From: Gemmata sp.
GTDB taxonomy: Bacteria; Planctomycetota; Planctomycetia; Gemmatales; Gemmataceae
Direction: 5' to 3'
Length of the DNA stretch: 64,000 bases
NCBI GenBank assembly: GCA_025055115.1
Contig: JANWYJ010000087.1
Span: 1-64,000 of the forward strand
In this document: piece after piece, positions 62,381 to 64,000 of the stretch
Position numbering within the stretch: position 1 is the stretch's first letter
Layout: each line of letters starts with the position of its first letter
Translations under genes and position numbers: made by a program
The notes under the pieces: model-generated
Seen by the model: only the letters and a program-made list of their open reading frames with translations
Told to the model about the DNA's origin: nothing
The model's database searches: none

Positions 62381-64000
62381 TTACTTCATGAACAGCATCT
62401 CGCGGTAGGTCGGTAGCGGCCACAGATCATCGGCTACGAGAGTTTCGAGTTTGTCGCCATAAGTACGCAATTTGTTCATCTTGGGCAGGATGTTATCGCG
62501 GACACTCTTGGCGTGGCTGTACGGGTCGCCGCCGTGGGTGTGGTGCAATTCCTGATCCAATTCGGCCAACGCGGCTTGGAATTCGGTGATGGTGCGGGTC
62601 AATTCCTTGAGATGTTCCATCTGGGCGCTGGCATCCACGCCCGCGGCTTTGGTCGCGTTGACGGCCGTGGCCACTTCGCCTTGATAGCGCAAGGCGGCCG
62701 GCAAAATCATCGTCCGGGCCATGTGGACCATCATGTTGGCTTCGATGGTCACTTCCTTGGCGTATTTTTCCGCGAAGATGTTGTAGCGAGCGACCAGTTC
62801 TCGTTCACTGTACACTTTATACTTGGTGAACAATTCAATCGTATCTTTGCGAATGATGACGGGAATGGCATCGACCGTGTTTTTCAGGTTGGGCAGGCCG
62901 CGGCGTTCCGCTTCCTTGTGCCATTCTTCACTATAGCCATCGCCGTTGAAGATCACTTTTTTGGACTCTTTGAGAATCCCCGGCAAGAGGTCTTGAATCG
63001 CTTTGTTGAGCGGCGTGCCACTGGCCGTGGCTTTTTCCAGATGGGTGGCGATGTAATCGAGCGATTCGGCGACGATGGTGTTCAGAACGGTATTGGGTCC
63101 GGCGATGCTGAAGCTGCTGCCCACGGCGCGGAATTCGAACTTGTTGCCGGTGAAGGCGAATGGGGAGGTGCGGTTGCGGTCGCCGGCGTCGCGGGGAAGG
63201 GGGGGCAAAACGCTGACGCCAACTTCCATATAGCCGCCAGCTAGGGTTTTCTCGGGTTTGCCTCTCTCCAGTTGGTCCATAATGTCTTGCAACTGGTCTC
63301 CCAGGAAGATCGAGATAATCGCCGGCGGGGCTTCGTTGGCACCGAGGCGATGGTCGTTGCCGGCACTGGCCACCGAGACACGCAACAGTTCGGGATACCT
63401 GGCCACCGCGCGAATGACTGCGACGCAGAATACGAGAAACTGAGCATTGTCATGCGGGGTATCGCCAGGGTTGAGCAGGTTTTCGCCGGTATCGGTGGCC
63501 ATGCTCCAGTTGTTGTGCTTGCCGCTACCGTTGATACCCGCAAAGGGCTTTTCGTGGAGCAAGCACACCAGGCCGTAGCGGTCGGCGACTTGCCGTAACA
63601 CGTCCATGCACAATTGGTTATGATCGGTGGCGAGGTTGGAATCCTCGAAAACGGGGGCAATTTCGTATTGGCTGGGGGCGACTTCGTTGTGCCGCGTCTT
63701 CACAGGGACGCCGAGCTTAAATAGTTCGGCCTCACACTCGGCCATACAGGCCAATACCCGTTCGGGGATGGTGCCGAAGTATTGGTCTTCCAGTTCTTGA
63801 CCCTTGGGCGGCTTAGCCCCGAAGAGGGTTCGGCCACAGTTGAGCAAATCCGGGCGGGTATAGAGGAAATTCTTGTCAATCAGGAAGTATTCTTGCTCCG
63901 GCCCCACGGTGGTGAACACTTTCTTGGCTTCGGTATTCCCAAACAGCCGCAAGATACGCAAGGCTTGGTTGGAAAGAGCTTCCATGCTCCGCAGAAGCGG
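62381..64000 (-). CDS. glnN: Glutamine synthetase type III, partial (N-terminus outside window)
   Basis: The last ~540 residues are present and the frame is open to the window edge. GSIII chains are usually around 700-730 residues, so roughly a quarter is missing. Characteristic segments: [11 protein letters not shown] (GSIII signature), [40 protein letters not shown] and [14 protein letters not shown]. It makes glutamine from glutamate, ammonia and ATP in the cytoplasm. An internal ATG at 63985 is not the true start. It is the first minus-strand gene after the serpin, with 150 bases between. Confidence 0.95.
   Translation of the reverse strand, partial: PLLRSMEALSNQALRILRLFGNTEAKKVFTTVGPEQEYFLIDKNFLYTRPDLLNCGRTLFGAKPPKGQELEDQYFGTIPERVLACMAECEAELFKLGVPVKTRHNEVAPSQYEIAPVFEDSNLATDHNQLCMDVLRQVADRYGLVCLLHEKPFAGINGSGKHNNWSMATDTGENLLNPGDTPHDNAQFLVFCVAVIRAVARYPELLRVSVASAGNDHRLGANEAPPAIISIFLGDQLQDIMDQLERGKPEKTLAGGYMEVGVSVLPPLPRDAGDRNRTSPFAFTGNKFEFRAVGSSFSIAGPNTVLNTIVAESLDYIATHLEKATASGTPLNKAIQDLLPGILKESKKVIFNGDGYSEEWHKEAERRGLPNLKNTVDAIPVIIRKDTIELFTKYKVYSERELVARYNIFAEKYAKEVTIEANMMVHMARTMILPAALRYQGEVATAVNATKAAGVDASAQMEHLKELTRTITEFQAALAELDQELHHTHGGDPYSHAKSVRDNILPKMNKLRTYGDKLETLVADDLWPLPTYREMLFMK

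Noticed and set aside
1-64000. tRNA, rRNA, insertion sequence or prophage
   Set aside because: Looked for cloverleaf ends, transposase motifs with terminal inverted repeats, integrases and phage structural genes; none could be supported.

Overview
The window reads as a chromosomal segment from a planctomycete of the Gemmata group (order Gemmatales). This is inferred from gene families and style, not from a marker gene: no rRNA or tRNA is visible. Supporting signs are high GC, an FG-GAP-like surface protein with an N-terminal LExLEDRxxP motif, a TIGR03000 protein, a DUF1549/DUF1553 protein, an ECF sigma factor fused to a membrane anchor and TIGR03067-like domain, several MJ0042-type zinc-ribbon membrane proteins, and type III glutamine synthetase. 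I found no transposase, phage gene, cas gene or rRNA operon.

Layout. 0-13.6 kb: surface protein, Cys-rich TIGR03000 protein, histidine phosphatase, sensor kinase, a two-gene unit of unknown function, a DMT transporter, two GT2 glycosyltransferases, and a run of small membrane proteins. 13.7-17.7 kb: a degenerate sigma54-type regulator, a pseudo-receiver, a ferredoxin and an ECF sigma factor. 18-24 kb: secreted M28 peptidase, LarA-like protein, a 1.3 kb gene-free locus with a parS-like palindrome, and a zinc-ribbon serine protease. 24.5-36 kb: giant zinc-ribbon/CxxCH/HEAT protein, PHP-type tyrosine phosphatase, esterase-SMP30 fusion, and two related envelope proteins. 36.5-44.5 kb: OmpR-type two-component pair, uronate-isomerase-like protein, fused ECF sigma factor, small zinc protein. 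44.8-51.4 kb: DUF1549/1553 protein, threonine synthase, DapB, a GGCT-like protein, and a DMFase-like secreted protein. 52-56.4 kb: a minus-strand unit (GH15, AtuA-like, its split C-terminal domain, enoyl-CoA hydratase). 56.7-64 kb: two zinc-ribbon membrane proteins, a ferritin-like protein, a serpin and glnN (cut by the window edge).

The most unusual signal lies between the genes. Nearly every longer intergenic stretch carries its own private family of imperfect direct repeats. Unit sequences differ from locus to locus, but 12 of the pairs I measured are offset by 71-79 bp (seven turns of B-DNA is about 74 bp). In at least six genes the repeat contains the last codons and the stop codon, so the gene tail is duplicated downstream. 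I know of no named element with this organisation. The parS-like site sits in the richest repeat block. All repeat calls were made by eye and need a self-alignment to confirm.
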